Shown one piece after another: positions 1-6,244 of a stretch of DNA of 9,285 nt (within the stretch, counting starts at the first letter, position 1; each line of letters starts with the position of its first letter). A model generated the notes under the pieces. It saw only the letters and a list, made by a program, of their open reading frames with translations. It was not told the DNA's origin and ran no database searches. Made by a program: the position numbers and the translations under genes. The stretch is from contig PCVE01000133.1 of assembly GCA_002762705.1 (NCBI GenBank), forward strand, positions 1-9,285, given 5' to 3'. The stretch is from Candidatus Woesearchaeota archaeon CG11_big_fil_rev_8_21_14_0_20_43_8. Lineage in GTDB: Archaea; Nanobdellota; Nanobdellia; Woesearchaeales; CG08-08-20-14.

Positions 1-700
1 CGCCTTTGTTGTTATAGATCTTTCCGAGTTCAAAATATGGTTTTGGGTGTGTCGGGGTCTTTTTTATCTGTTCAAGCCCTAACTGGAGATATTTATCTGT
101 CTTGTTCTTTGTGATCGATTCGCTTTTGCAGAAGCCGTAATGATGTATTGGTATAGCTGGATGTTCTATCTGCCCACCGTTCTCCATTATCGACCGGCCT
201 ATATCTTCATGCACTTTGAATCTGAAGCTGATCTTTTGATCTCTCTTGAACAATCTTACAATTGGTGATATGAAAAATCCTTCAATTCCCTCGCATTCTT
301 TATAATTATCAGATGCTTTCCAATCTGCTATGCTTGAATCATTTGTATAATTCCGTTGCTCTAATGTAAAACCGATGAGCTTATCAGTGTAGACTTTTTT
401 ATCTATAAGCCGCTTGATCTTCTTCATATCGTTTGCGGCCATGACCTCATCAGAATCTATTATGAGAATCCAATCAGTTGTGGCGTATCGTAATGATTCA
501 TTCCTGGCAGCCGCGAAATCGTCTCTCCATTTATATTTATGGACCTTAGCATGGAATGATTTGGCGATTTGAGGGGTCCTATCCCTAGATCCAGTATCGA
601 TCACGACAATCTCATCTACAAATGGCCTGACCGATTCGAGGCATCTTGTGATGCAATCTGCCTCATCTTTCGTTATCATGCAAACGCCAAGAGTACTCAT
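1..700 (-). CDS. Family 2 glycosyltransferase with C-terminal TPR start (partial, runs off left edge)
   Basis: The reading frame is open from an ATG at 700 to the window edge, giving 233 complete codons. The product begins MSTLGVCMITKDEADCITRC, a typical GT-A opening. It then shows VVIDTGSRDRT (residues 32-42) for nucleotide-sugar binding and the DxD-type metal motif DSDE at 82-85. HEDIG (164-168) and HHYGF (186-190) are typical of the WaaE/beta-4-glucosyltransferase-like GT2 branch. Residues about 203 onward (YLQLGLEQIKK, then PYFELGKIYNNKG) look like the start of TPR repeats, which often follow this catalytic domain. It should transfer a sugar from a nucleotide-sugar donor at the cytoplasmic face of the membrane; donor and acceptor cannot be told. 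The start is supported by a TATA box centred about 25 bases upstream, which implies a leaderless message. It lies downstream of uppS, whose product supplies polyprenyl carriers, so a surface-glycan role is plausible inference. The C-terminus is outside the window. Confidence 0.88.
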   Translation of the reverse strand, partial: MSTLGVCMITKDEADCITRCLESVRPFVDEIVVIDTGSRDRTPQIAKSFHAKVHKYKWRDDFAAARNESLRYATTDWILIIDSDEVMAANDMKKIKRLIDKKVYTDKLIGFTLEQRNYTNDSSIADWKASDNYKECEGIEGFFISPIVRLFKRDQKISFRFKVHEDIGRSIMENGGQIEHPAIPIHHYGFCKSESITKNKTDKYLQLGLEQIKKTPTHPKPYFELGKIYNNKG

Positions 701-718
701 ATCATGGCTGAATCGCGA

Positions 719-730
719 TTTATATATAAA
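719..730 (-). promoter_or_regulatory. TATA box of the glycosyltransferase gene (leaderless promoter)
   Basis: On the minus strand a tttatatataaa element sits in the 45-base gap after uppS. Its centre is about 25 bases before the ATG at 700, the archaeal distance from TATA box to transcription start, so the message should begin at or next to the start codon. No Shine-Dalgarno sequence is seen. The gene may also receive read-through from uppS. Confidence 0.6.
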
Positions 731-745
731 ACTTTGGTGATGAAA

Positions 746-1462
746 TCAGCGTCCAAACCGTCTCTTTCGATTGCTGTATGACTGCAGAGCATCGATAAGG
801 TCTTCACGGGAGAATTCTGGCCAGAATTTCTTGCAGAAATAGAACTCAGAGTAAGCAGATTGCCATAAAAGAAAGCCAGAAAGCCGCATCTCGCCTGATG
901 TCCTTATTATCAACTGTGGGTCATCCTCAAGATAGAGATAGCTCTTGAACATATCTTCATCTATGTCCTCTGGCTTGACACTTCCGGTCTTTATGTCAGA
1001 CGATAGCTTTCTTACTGCATCGACGATCTCTGCTCTTCCCCCATAAGCCATTGCGAAATTGATCTGATAATCATTATACTTCTTTGTCGATTCCATAAGT
1101 TCATCCATCATATCCTGCACATCCTGCGGAAACAGGTGTGTCCTGCCGATGAAATTGACTTTCACCTTGTTCTTATGGACTTCAGAGCCGTCTTTTTTCA
1201 AGTCTGCGAATTCATCTCTGAATATTTTCATCAGGAATTCATATTCTTTTTTTGGCCGGGAGAAATTCTCGACAGAGAAACAGAACAATGTCAATTGCTT
1301 TATGCCAAGCTCACTCGCCCATCGCATGAGCTCTTTTACTTTTTTCGCTCCGTATTGATGGCCGTTCCAGGGTTCCAGAAGCAGCCGTTTGGCAAAACGC
1401 CTGTTCCCATCAAGGATCACACCTAGATGTGATACCCCATAATCCACCATTGTCTCGTTCAT
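746..1462 (-). CDS. uppS: Cis-prenyltransferase (polyprenyl diphosphate synthase, UppS family)
   Basis: The enzyme adds cis isoprene units from isopentenyl diphosphate to an allylic primer, making the long polyprenyl (dolichyl-type) diphosphate that carries glycans at the membrane. Family signatures are clear. HLGVILDGNRR (residues 12-22 from the chosen start) holds the catalytic Asp18, and the DGNRR form is archaeal/eukaryotic (bacteria usually have DGNGR). TLFCFSVENFSRP (58-70), the RTSGE/RLSGFLLWQ block (187-201) and EFYF (206-209) are also present. Length, 238 residues, is normal. The ATG at 1462 forms an ATGA overlap with the stop of the upstream methylthiotransferase gene, so I prefer it; an in-frame ATG at 1477 would add five residues (MEQGQ) inside the upstream gene. 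The two genes are almost certainly co-transcribed. Product chain length cannot be read from the sequence. Confidence 0.93.
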   Translation of the reverse strand: MNETMVDYGVSHLGVILDGNRRFAKRLLLEPWNGHQYGAKKVKELMRWASELGIKQLTLFCFSVENFSRPKKEYEFLMKIFRDEFADLKKDGSEVHKNKVKVNFIGRTHLFPQDVQDMMDELMESTKKYNDYQINFAMAYGGRAEIVDAVRKLSSDIKTGSVKPEDIDEDMFKSYLYLEDDPQLIIRTSGEMRLSGFLLWQSAYSEFYFCKKFWPEFSREDLIDALQSYSNRKRRFGR

Positions 1463-2775
1463 CTGCCCTTGTTCCATCTTAAAGATGTGGAAGTTATTGG
1501 TTTATATAATTTTTGATTGATTATCTCTGCTCGGAGATCATGATGTGTGGCTGCGGTTATTGTGACCTCGATCTTTTCCCCCACTAATGGCAAGTCACTT
1601 TTGATTATGATGGGTTTATATGAATAGTTTCTGCCAGTATATGTGCCATTCTTACAGCTTTCTGTCACAATGATTGGGCCTTCCCATCCTACCCAGGTGT
1701 CATTGCGTTTTTTGCCGACTTTTTCGAATAGTTCCAGGACCATAAGAGACCGTGATTTAGGGGTCTTTCCATCTATCTGTTTCATCTTTGCGGCTTCTGT
1801 TCCTGGTCGAGCCCAATATCTTGATAAATTCAGCACGTCAAGTTCTGTCTCTTCTATGAATCGTAAAGTGGCATCAAGATCTTTCTTTGTCTCTCCTGGA
1901 AACGCGACGATTATATCTGTTGAGATAGATATGTCTGGAATCTCGGTCCTGAGGCGTTTCACGATCTCTCTGCACATCGCCGCGGTATATGGGCGCTTCA
2001 TCACTTTGAGCACGTTGTCTGAACCGCTCTGGATCGGCATGTGGATGAATCTATAGACTCTTTCAGACTTGAAAATATCGATTAATCTGTTGAGGTATCT
2101 GTGGACGAATTGTGGGTTCGCCATGCCTATTCTTATCATGTGATCTCCAGGTATCTTGATGATCTCCTGGAGCAGAGATGGAAGATCTGTGCCCATATCA
2201 AGTCCATATGCACCATTGTCCTGTGATGTCAGCCATATCTCCTTCACACCATCCTTGGCAGCCTCTTTGGCTCTTCTGATGATTGCTTCTGGCTCATATG
2301 AGTGAAGTCTTCCTCTTGCTGACCTTACTTTACAGTATGTGCATTCTCCAAGGCAGCCTTTACTGATCGGGATGATCTCGATATAAGGATTCACCCGTAT
2401 CTTTGGCAGACAGAGTCTTTTATTATCAAGGCGTTCGGTCAGATGCATGATCCTTCCATTTTTGGTTTCTTCCACGACTTCTGCTATGGCTGCGATATTA
2501 TCTGGTCCGACGGTCGAGAACTCTTTTAGCCTGTCTTTCGCTGTCTGTGCGATGCACCCACAGATGATTATCGGTTTTCCATATTCCTTGAGTCGCTTCA
2601 GTCTTGTGAAGAACTTGCTTTCTGTTGGTCCTTTCACAGTGCAGGTATTCTCTATTATCAGATCCGCGTCTTCAAGATCCACAAATATATGCCCTGATTC
2701 GTTCAATATGCCCATCATCGTCTCAGAATCTGCGATATTCTGCGAGCATCCATAGGTCTTGAGATGTATTTTCAT
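1459..2775 (-). CDS. Archaeal tRNA (N6-threonylcarbamoyl-A37) methylthiotransferase, CDKAL1/e-MtaB type
   Basis: This radical SAM enzyme is predicted to convert t6A37 to ms2t6A37 in tRNAs reading ANN codons. The N-terminal UPF0004 domain has its three cluster cysteines in KTYGC (C10), NTC (C45) and CGCIAQ (C74). The radical SAM domain has CLGECTYCKVRSARG, with C141, C145 and C148 binding the second 4Fe-4S cluster. A C-terminal TRAM-like domain of roughly 60 residues (around TYTGRNYSYKPIII) should bind tRNA. The product is 438 residues, normal for the family, and closest in style to archaeal MiaB-like/CDKAL1 proteins rather than bacterial MiaB or RimO. The ATG at 2775 lies about 27 bases from a TATA box, suiting a leaderless start; an upstream in-frame TTG at 2787 is less likely. 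The gene overlaps uppS by four bases. Confidence 0.93.
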   Translation of the reverse strand: MKIHLKTYGCSQNIADSETMMGILNESGHIFVDLEDADLIIENTCTVKGPTESKFFTRLKRLKEYGKPIIICGCIAQTAKDRLKEFSTVGPDNIAAIAEVVEETKNGRIMHLTERLDNKRLCLPKIRVNPYIEIIPISKGCLGECTYCKVRSARGRLHSYEPEAIIRRAKEAAKDGVKEIWLTSQDNGAYGLDMGTDLPSLLQEIIKIPGDHMIRIGMANPQFVHRYLNRLIDIFKSERVYRFIHMPIQSGSDNVLKVMKRPYTAAMCREIVKRLRTEIPDISISTDIIVAFPGETKKDLDATLRFIEETELDVLNLSRYWARPGTEAAKMKQIDGKTPKSRSLMVLELFEKVGKKRNDTWVGWEGPIIVTESCKNGTYTGRNYSYKPIIIKSDLPLVGEKIEVTITAATHHDLRAEIINQKLYKPITSTSLRWNKGR

Positions 2776-2797
2776 CAGGCTTGGCAACCCCTAGGAC

Positions 2798-2808
2798 TTT
2801 ATATAATT
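2798..2808 (-). promoter_or_regulatory. TATA box of the methylthiotransferase-uppS operon
   Basis: On the minus strand aattatataaa is centred about 27 bases before the ATG at 2775. This predicts transcription starting almost exactly at the start codon, so the message is probably leaderless. It lies back-to-back with the plus-strand promoter of the gene at 2858 in an 82-base divergent intergenic region. Confidence 0.6.
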
Positions 2809-2817
2809 GTTGCAAAA

Positions 2818-2854
2818 ATATTTAAAGCGGATTTCCTGGTAAATTATCGGTGAT
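2818..2854 (+). promoter_or_regulatory. TATA box and ribosome-binding site of the ATP-grasp/acidic protein gene
   Basis: The element atatttaaa (2818-2826) is a plausible TATA box, placing the transcript start near 2848. GGTGAT (2849-2854) matches the archaeal 16S anti-Shine-Dalgarno sequence and ends three bases before the ATG at 2858. The gene therefore seems to have a very short leader holding only the ribosome-binding site, unlike its leaderless divergent neighbour. Confidence 0.55.
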
Positions 2855-2857
2855 TTC

Positions 2858-4996
2858 ATGTATGTGACATGGTTCAATAATATCTCTTCAAAAGACATGG
2901 ATTTTGTTGGTTCAAAAGCGGTCAAGCTCGCAAAGCTTTTCAACGAGAAATTCCGTATACCGATCGGTTTTGTGCTTTCGCATGACGCTTTCATCGGATT
3001 CTTGAAGGCCGCTGACCTTGATCATTCTATCCAGGATGATCTTAGCCGTATCTCTCCTATGAAAGAGGGTCTCCAAGAGATAGCGAACAACATCCAGAGG
3101 AAGATCGTCTATGCTGAGCTGCCTACTGATATCCGTGATGAACTCATTGATAATTATGAAGATTTCAGCACTGTGGATAGCGAACTAAAAGATGCTTTCC
3201 AGAGTGTGGGTCTGTCTTCTAGCAATGAGGAACCTGTCGCTGTGAAGAGTTCGCATATCTGTCCTGGTCTGAAGAACACCACCCTTTTGAACGCTAGGGG
3301 AAATGGAGAGCTTATCCGCGCGATAAAGACCTGCTGGGCTTCTTTGTTCACAGCAGACAATCTCGGCCATATACTTGACAATGGACAGTCTCTTGCAGAT
3401 ATAGGTTCAGCAGTCATCGTCCAGAAGATGATATATCCAGACAAGTCCGGGACAATAAAGATGGGCGCGGATGGAAATTATCTGATCAAGGCCGGGTTCG
3501 GTCTTGGTGAATCGATTGTCTCTGGTGATGTCGAAGCGGATCATTATGCTGTCAATGCAGAGGATCTTAATGTGGGCAATAAAGATGTGAGGCCACAGGA
3601 ATGGAAATATTCCATCGATCGCAGCATCGGTAAGATAATGAAAGTCATGCTGACAAAAAGAGAGAGCAATCTTCAGGTGCTTGATGACCGGGAGATAAAA
3701 TTCATCGCTCAGACAGCGAAGAATATGTCTGTCATATTCGATAGCCCTCACGAGATCGAGTGGTCGATAGACAAAGGCAATCTTTATCTGCTAAATGCAA
3801 AAGAAGTCAGTTTGATTAGAGTTGTGCGAAACGAAGAAGTGGAGACTGCTCCTGTCTTGGCCGATGAAGACACGCCTGTTGATATCCCTATTATCGAAGA
3901 ATCGGCTCCTGACGAACCGACGACAGAACCATCTGCCTTCAAAAATGAGGTTCCGAAAGCAGAAGTCTCTACAGAAGAAGAAGTTGCTGAAACAGAACTT
4001 GATAAAGCAGAAGTAGAGATGACTCCTGAAAGCATGACTGCTGCTGCCCTTGGTTCTCAGATAACAAAGGATGCTTCCGGATCTGAAGAGAACGATGAGG
4101 TTGAAAGCGAAGCAGAGATCCCTGCTGAAGAGCCTTTCGAAGAGAAAAGTGTTTTTGATGAGATCTCTGATGGGGATATTGATGATACTGAAGAGGCTCC
4201 TGGAGAAGACGATTCTGAGGGAGAGGAAGAAGACTCTGAAGAAGAGGAAGAAGATTCTGACGAAGATGAAGAAGACTCTGAAGACGACTCTGACGACGAA
4301 GAAGACGACTCTGAGGAAGAAGACGATTCTGAAGAGGAAGAAGACGATTCTGAAGAGGAAGAAGACGACTCTGAAGAAGATGACGATTCTGAGGAAGATG
4401 AAGAAGACGACTCTGAAGAAGATGACGATTCTGAGGAAGATGAAGAAGACGACTCTGAAGAAGAAGAGGAAAACGACTCTGAAGAAGAGGGCGAAGAAGA
4501 CTCTGAAGAGGATGAGGGAGAGGAAGAAGAAGTAACTCCAATCAAATCTGCAAGGCCCGCAAGTGTGGACATAGAATCTGACGCGGATATCCGTGATGAA
4601 CCAAAAGATATGCAGAGATCGTCTGAACATCAGACTTTCATAAAGGACGTCGATTTTCCAGAAGAGACTACGCAAGCTGAGGCTGAAGATGCGACGATGA
4701 TTTTCAACAAGGCAGTAAGCAGATCAAATGATACTGTCCTTGCATGCGACAGGGCGATTATGCAGGCTCTACGGGATCTTCATCGTGACAAGTTCGGCAC
4801 CGAGCCAAATGAACGCTTCTTTGAACTGATAGAGAAGCTAAAGACCGTCACGAGTCTGCCAAGCGAAGATGACATAAAAAAAATCCGTATGATAAAGAAC
4901 CGGATACAGGAATCTCCTGGAGAGCTATCCGCAGAGAAACTCTGCTATGTGATCGATCGGACCGAGAAGATCCTGAAAGGGCTTGATAAATCCTGA
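2858..4996 (+). CDS. PEP-synthase-type ATP-grasp domain protein with long Asp/Glu/Ser tract and helical C-terminus
   Basis: Three parts are visible in the 712 residues. Residues 1-317 match the N-terminal pyruvate/PEP-binding ATP-grasp domain of PEP synthase and pyruvate phosphate dikinase: FVGSKAVKLAKL (16-27), VAVKSS (127-132), CWASLF (159-164), VIVQKM (186-191), GFGLGES (213-219) and EIEWSIDKGNLYLLNAK (299-315). Two features are degenerate: the usual VAVRSSA has Lys for the ATP-contacting Arg, and the glycine-rich loop after it is replaced by HICPGLKNTTLLNARG. The phosphohistidine swivel domain (TCHAAI motif) and the PEP-binding barrel are absent, so it should not make PEP alone. Residues about 320-448 are a mixed acidic linker; about 449-557 are almost only D, E and S. 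The last roughly 100 residues form several predicted helices; the pattern MIKNRIQESPGELSAEKL recalls a HEPN-like last helix pair without its catalytic His (weak inference). Function is unknown: a nucleotide-binding or phosphotransfer regulator is possible. The gene is convergent with the methyltransferase gene. Confidence 0.85.
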   Translation: MYVTWFNNISSKDMDFVGSKAVKLAKLFNEKFRIPIGFVLSHDAFIGFLKAADLDHSIQDDLSRISPMKEGLQEIANNIQRKIVYAELPTDIRDELIDNYEDFSTVDSELKDAFQSVGLSSSNEEPVAVKSSHICPGLKNTTLLNARGNGELIRAIKTCWASLFTADNLGHILDNGQSLADIGSAVIVQKMIYPDKSGTIKMGADGNYLIKAGFGLGESIVSGDVEADHYAVNAEDLNVGNKDVRPQEWKYSIDRSIGKIMKVMLTKRESNLQVLDDREIKFIAQTAKNMSVIFDSPHEIEWSIDKGNLYLLNAKEVSLIRVVRNEEVETAPVLADEDTPVDIPIIEESAPDEPTTEPSAFKNEVPKAEVSTEEEVAETELDKAEVEMTPESMTAAALGSQITKDASGSEENDEVESEAEIPAEEPFEEKSVFDEISDGDIDDTEEAPGEDDSEGEEEDSEEEEEDSDEDEEDSEDDSDDEEDDSEEEDDSEEEEDDSEEEEDDSEEDDDSEEDEEDDSEEDDDSEEDEEDDSEEEEENDSEEEGEEDSEEDEGEEEEVTPIKSARPASVDIESDADIRDEPKDMQRSSEHQTFIKDVDFPEETTQAEAEDATMIFNKAVSRSNDTVLACDRAIMQALRDLHRDKFGTEPNERFFELIEKLKTVTSLPSEDDIKKIRMIKNRIQESPGELSAEKLCYVIDRTEKILKGLDKS
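4202..4530 (+). repeat. Low-complexity acidic-coding repeat tract (D/E/S)
   Basis: This in-frame GAN/TCT-rich stretch encodes about 110 residues of DSEEEEDD-type repeats. It contains perfect tandem DNA duplications: a 21-base unit at 4325-4345 and 4346-4366, and a 42-base unit at 4373-4414 and 4415-4456 (encoding EEDDDSEEDEEDDS twice). Exact identity at the DNA level, including synonymous positions, points to recent expansion by slippage or unequal recombination. The protein tract resembles the phosphorylatable acidic stretches of nucleolin-like proteins, by composition only. Confidence 0.9.
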
Positions 4997-5002
4997 TTCT
5001 TC

Positions 5003-5659
5003 TCAGATGACAAGACAATTTTCTGTTTTTTCTCCTACATACCAAAATGCCGGAGCGATCCACATGAACATCTTTGCCGGGAACCAATTCATTATATCCA
5101 TCACGAATTCTATCTTCAATCGTCTCACCAGATTCAGATCGAGATAGGTCGCTTGGTGTGAGAATCCAGTTTTCTTGAAAAGCTGTCCAAGATTATCCAA
5201 AGAGAAACTATACAAATGTCCTGAATGCCCCTTGAAAAAATTGTCGATCAACAGGCTATGGACACTGTAATCTGTAGGTAATCCGATGATGATTGTGCCA
5301 TCTTTTTTCAGGACACGGTTGATCTCTCTCAAAAGATTTATCGGCGAATCAACATGTTCTAATGTATGAGAACAAAAAACACAATCAAAGCTTCCGGATG
5401 GAAGCGGCAGTTTCTTGTTCAGGTCGTGACTGATTGCCTTCAGACCTTTTTCTTTGCATCTTCGAAGATTATATGTGGAAGCGTCGATCCCCACCGAGCC
5501 CTTGCCGAAATATTCGAGATATCCCCCTGTGCCACAACCCAGATCCAATACCCTTTTGTTCTGATAATGTTTCTTGAGATATTTGAATGATGCGAAATAT
5601 TGGACCTCATTTTTATATTTGATATAGTGGTCCACTGTCGGTTTCATTGTTTTTGCCAT
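5003..5659 (-). CDS. Class I SAM-dependent methyltransferase (type 11-like)
   Basis: The 218-residue product has the Rossmann-fold methyltransferase signatures. Motif I is VLDLGCGTGG (37-46), an acidic residue ends strand beta-2 (GIDAS, D59), and FDCVFCSHTLEHVDSP (91-106) followed by NRVLKKDGTIIIGLP (114-128) gives the motif IV/post-motif region of the UbiE/type 11 group. These bind S-adenosylmethionine; the substrate is not deducible. A hydrophobic, aromatic C-terminus (MNWFPAKMFMWIAPAFWYVG) might contact a lipid or membrane substrate, which is inference. The ATG at 5659 is favoured by a TATA box about 30 bases upstream; a second in-frame ATG at 5647 is possible. The stop lies six bases from the stop of the convergent gene ending at 4996, so the two transcripts probably overlap at their 3' ends. 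Confidence 0.88.
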   Translation of the reverse strand: MAKTMKPTVDHYIKYKNEVQYFASFKYLKKHYQNKRVLDLGCGTGGYLEYFGKGSVGIDASTYNLRRCKEKGLKAISHDLNKKLPLPSGSFDCVFCSHTLEHVDSPINLLREINRVLKKDGTIIIGLPTDYSVHSLLIDNFFKGHSGHLYSFSLDNLGQLFKKTGFSHQATYLDLNLVRRLKIEFVMDIMNWFPAKMFMWIAPAFWYVGEKTENCLVI

Positions 5660-5683
5660 TTATCGCTGATTTCAGTCTTTATC

Positions 5684-5697
5684 CTATAAATAATTAT
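5684..5697 (-). promoter_or_regulatory. TATA box of the methyltransferase gene
   Basis: On the minus strand ataattatttatag is centred about 30 bases before the ATG at 5659, predicting a leader of only a few bases. There is no convincing Shine-Dalgarno sequence in front of the start. Confidence 0.5.
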
Positions 5698-5740
5698 TGT
5701 TTTGATGTCTGGGTGGAGCAGATAGGTTTTTTTACAATAG

Positions 5741-5786
5741 TTTTAAATATCCTTTCTGTGATTATTATACCTAACTTCGAGAGGTG
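5741..5786 (+). promoter_or_regulatory. TATA box and strong ribosome-binding site of the Gly/Cys-repeat protein gene
   Basis: TTTTAAATAT at 5741-5750 is a plausible TATA box, putting the transcript start near 5770-5775. GAGAGGTG at 5779-5786 is a strong match to the archaeal anti-Shine-Dalgarno sequence, six bases before the ATG at 5793. This decides the start: the GTG at 5784 is part of the ribosome site, not the start codon. It is one of the clearest ribosome sites in the window, suggesting the small protein is well expressed. Confidence 0.65.
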
Positions 5787-5792
5787 GGGAAT

Positions 5793-6209
5793 ATGAGTGA
5801 TGAAAATAGTAGCCACGGTTGTGGCGGCCAAGGAAATGGTGGCTGCGGTGGAAGCGGCCAAGGAAACGGTGGCTGCGGCGGAAGTGGCTCAGGACAAGGC
5901 GGATGCGGCGGACATAAAACATCGTCTGGTAGGATAACAGCACTTAATCATGTGATGGTAAAGTATGAACCTGATTTCTTCAATAATCCGGGCACGAAGA
6001 TATCTATCGATGATTTTGTCTTCTCAGATGCTGCTCTTGAATTGCCATTGGCTGGTGAAAGCTATGCACAGATGATGACTCCGGGGTATAAAGTCTATGT
6101 CCAGAATGACAAGATAGACAAATTGTATCATGCGAGTGAAGATGGTATGGATGTCAGGGAAAACACCAACTATAAGCCAAAAATGCTTAAAAGCACTTTT
6201 GAATTTTAG
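5793..6209 (+). CDS. Small Gly/Cys-repeat protein of unknown function
   Basis: I do not recognise this 138-residue protein. After MSDENSSH, residues about 9-40 form a glycine-rich segment with four evenly spaced cysteines (C10, C18, C28, C38), each flanked by glycines as GCGG or GGCGG, with Gln, Asn and Ser between. Residues about 44-138 form a separate, ordinary-composition domain (ITALNHVMVKYEPDFFNNPG onward, ending KSTFEF) with no motif I can name. There is no signal peptide or membrane segment, so it is predicted cytoplasmic. The Cys tract could bind metal, be cross-linked, or be a modification substrate. It lies 35 bases upstream of a radical SAM gene on the same strand, with a T-rich stretch between them, so co-transcription is uncertain. 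The start is fixed by the strong ribosome site. Confidence 0.8.
   Translation: MSDENSSHGCGGQGNGGCGGSGQGNGGCGGSGSGQGGCGGHKTSSGRITALNHVMVKYEPDFFNNPGTKISIDDFVFSDAALELPLAGESYAQMMTPGYKVYVQNDKIDKLYHASEDGMDVRENTNYKPKMLKSTFEF
5825..5884 (+). repeat. Two tandem 30-base repeats encoding the Gly/Cys units
   Basis: The 30-base unit at 5825-5854 is repeated at 5855-5884 with only two differences, both T/C and both synonymous. It encodes a ten-residue unit of the form GQGNGGCGGS. Shorter, more diverged versions flank the pair. The array suggests growth by tandem duplication under selection for the protein sequence. Confidence 0.8.
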
Positions 6210-6213
6210 ATAG

Positions 6214-6235
6214 TTTTTTTTATTCCTTTCTTTTT
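6214..6235 (+). terminator. Candidate archaeal T-tract terminator after the Gly/Cys-repeat gene
   Basis: A run of eight T (6214-6221) is followed by a second T-rich run (about 6228-6235) directly after the stop at 6209. Oligo-T without a strong hairpin is a normal archaeal intrinsic terminator. Termination may be partial, leaving some read-through into the radical SAM gene, which has no obvious ribosome site of its own. Confidence 0.5.
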
Positions 6236-6244
6236 CTATCATTC

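Noticed and set aside
569..781. Plus-strand open frame of 70 codons at the left end.
   Set aside because: It lies antisense to the glycosyltransferase start, its TATA box and the uppS 3' end, and shows no family features.
3791..4675. Long open frames antisense to the acidic tract (Ser-rich, Phe/Arg-rich and Leu/Gln-rich) and a Lys/Thr-rich plus-strand frame.
   Set aside because: They are mirror images of the GAN/TCT codon repeats in other frames. They have no starts with ribosome sites and their composition is explained by the real plus-strand gene.
5976..6060. A lipoyl-domain-like stretch (SDAALELPLAGE) in the Gly/Cys-repeat protein, tempting because a LipS-like gene follows.
   Set aside because: The lysine that carries lipoate is replaced by alanine and the surrounding residues do not match a lipoyl domain, so the likeness is probably chance.
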